Below, one piece after another: positions 6,729 to 7,371 of a stretch of 7,371 bases of DNA. A model generated the notes under the pieces. It saw only the letters and a program-made list of their open reading frames with translations, searched no databases and was not told where the DNA came from. A program made the translations under genes and the position numbers. Position 1 is the stretch's first letter, and every line of letters starts with the position of its first letter. Source of the stretch: an uncultured Cryomorphaceae bacterium (GTDB lineage Bacteria; Bacteroidota; Bacteroidia; Flavobacteriales; Schleiferiaceae); contig CALCFH010000467.1 of assembly GCA_937900215.1 (NCBI GenBank), positions 1 through 7,371 of the forward strand, written 5' to 3'.

Positions 6729-7286
6729 TCAATCCTTTTTAAAACTTTGCTGGTATAGTTCTATGCTGTCTGCAATAATTTCATAAGCCTTTTGCCTTCC
6801 TTGCATGTCTTCAACGCGAACCTCTTTATTCTCTAATGCTTTGTAGTCTTCAAAGAAGCGTTTGATTTCTTTCATTGTATGGGGGGCTAGATCGTAAATA
6901 TTATGGATATGGCTATGAGCCATATCGTTATGAGCTACCGCTATGATTTTATCGTCCGCCTCACCTTGATCTATCATGCGCATAACTCCAATAACTCTAG
7001 CTTCAATCATGCAAAGAGGGGGCAGTTCTACCGATGTGATGACTAAAATATCTAGAGGGTCTTTGTCTTCGCAGTATGTCTGTGGAATAAACCCATAATT
7101 TGCAGGGTAATGAACAGCAGAGTAAAGAACTCGATCGAGCTTAATCATACCTGTTTCTTTATCCAATTCAAATTTGCCTTTGCTGCCTTTGGCAATTTCA
7201 ATAATAGCCGTTACCACTTGAGGCGAATCGGGTCCTGTTGGAACCTCATGCCAGGGATGAGCAAAAGAGGGAGGAGTGATTTTCAT
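6729..7286 (-). CDS. ppa: Inorganic pyrophosphatase, family I
   Basis: This soluble enzyme splits pyrophosphate to two phosphates, pulling nucleotide-sugar, nucleic acid and amino-acyl tRNA synthesis forward. The 185 residues are slightly longer than E. coli Ppa (175-176) through a longer N-terminus. The active site is complete by alignment: E30, K38, E40, R52, Y60, Y64, the signature DKDPLDI at 74-80 with D74, D76 and D79, then D106, D111, K113 and the Y148-K149 pair. The ATG at 7286 is the only suitable start. The gene is convergent with the DUF389 gene with 2 bp between stop codons. The upstream gap holds a direct repeat and a GC-rich hairpin, which suggests a transcript separate from whatever lies to the right. 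It could remove pyrophosphate made by the guanylyltransferase nearby, as in any cell. Confidence 0.97.
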   Translation of the reverse strand: MKITPPSFAHPWHEVPTGPDSPQVVTAIIEIAKGSKGKFELDKETGMIKLDRVLYSAVHYPANYGFIPQTYCEDKDPLDILVITSVELPPLCMIEARVIGVMRMIDQGEADDKIIAVAHNDMAHSHIHNIYDLAPHTMKEIKRFFEDYKALENKEVRVEDMQGRQKAYEIIADSIELYQQSFKKD

Positions 7287-7287
7287 A

Positions 7288-7311
7288 GTTATTCTTTAAT
7301 TGTTATTCTTT
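7288..7311. repeat. 10-bp direct repeat just upstream of ppa
   Basis: GTTATTCTTT occurs at 7288-7297 and again at 7302-7311 with four bases (AATT) between, a period of 14. On the ppa strand this reads AAAGAATAAC twice, the second copy ending one base before the ATG. It lies in the probable leader or promoter of ppa. It may be chance in AT-rich DNA, or a tandem protein-binding site. Confidence 0.6.
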
Positions 7312-7317
7312 ATAAGT

Positions 7318-7348
7318 GAAGAAAGAAGGGCTCCGTTAGTTGGAGCCC
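7318..7348 (-). terminator. GC-rich hairpin with T-rich tail, minus strand
   Basis: GGGCTCC (7328-7334) and GGAGCCC (7342-7348) form a perfect 7-bp stem around a 7-base loop. Read on the minus strand the stem is followed by TTCTTTCTTC (7327-7318), so it resembles an intrinsic terminator for a minus-strand gene lying to the right of the window. The plus-strand side has no T-run. Positions 7349-7371 have stops in the minus strand and show no coding. The alternative is a hairpin within the ppa leader. Confidence 0.6.
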
Positions 7349-7349
7349 A

Positions 7350-7357
7350 CTAAATTA
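7350..7357 (-). promoter_or_regulatory. Very weak candidate -7 element upstream of ppa
   Basis: On the minus strand this reads TAATTTAG, one mismatch from TAnnTTTG and identical to the candidate upstream of adk. It lies 63 bases upstream of the ppa ATG and just before the hairpin. No -33 region can be judged because the window ends. No better promoter match is present between the hairpin and the ATG. Confidence 0.15.
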
Positions 7358-7371
7358 GGAGTGCCCGATCA

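Noticed and set aside
1..7371. CRISPR array, insertion sequence, toxin-antitoxin pair or defence system
   Set aside because: No spaced repeats, transposase motifs, terminal repeats or known defence domains were seen; nearly all the window is taken by recognised genes.

Overview
The window looks like a chromosomal housekeeping region of a member of the Bacteroidota, probably near the Flavobacteriales; this is an inference from protein character. Supporting signs are an Obg GTPase of 327 residues with no C-terminal extension and an SKAD-type G4 motif, a short-LID adenylate kinase of 191 residues next to obg, a perfect TAnnTTTG promoter element upstream of the guanylyltransferase gene, and few clear Shine-Dalgarno sequences. 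No mobile element, CRISPR array, tRNA or rRNA was seen.

Layout: positions 1-4130 hold one tightly packed minus-strand operon read from right to left: adk, obg, a PAP2-family membrane phosphatase, crcB/Fluc fluoride channel, a GT4 glycosyltransferase, and rnhB (RNase HII, cut by the window edge). The adk-obg gap is 6 bp, and every later junction overlaps by 1 to 8 bp. A 99-bp divergent intergenic region (4131-4229) separates this operon from a plus-strand pair: a mannose-1-phosphate guanylyltransferase gene (4230-5309) and a DUF389 membrane protein gene (5296-6726), which overlap by 14 bp and where the second starts with TTG. The DUF389 gene converges on a minus-strand family I inorganic pyrophosphatase gene (6729-7286) with only 2 bp between stop codons. 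A perfect 10-bp inverted repeat inside the last codons of the DUF389 gene may serve as a two-way terminator. At the right edge a second GC-rich hairpin lies upstream of ppa.

How the genes fit together: adk, ppa, obg and rnhB are core nucleotide, pyrophosphate, ribosome and genome-maintenance functions. The guanylyltransferase makes GDP-mannose and releases pyrophosphate. The GT4 enzyme has features of mannosyltransferase-like family members and the PAP2 enzyme could recycle a lipid-linked pyrophosphate carrier, so an envelope-glycan theme is possible but unproven. CrcB exports fluoride, a known inhibitor of pyrophosphatases. I see no convincing undescribed multi-gene system. The most worthwhile leads are the uncharacterised DUF389 protein with its two-part soluble tail, its unusual TTG start, the coding-embedded convergent hairpin, and the chain of overlapping junctions in the operon.
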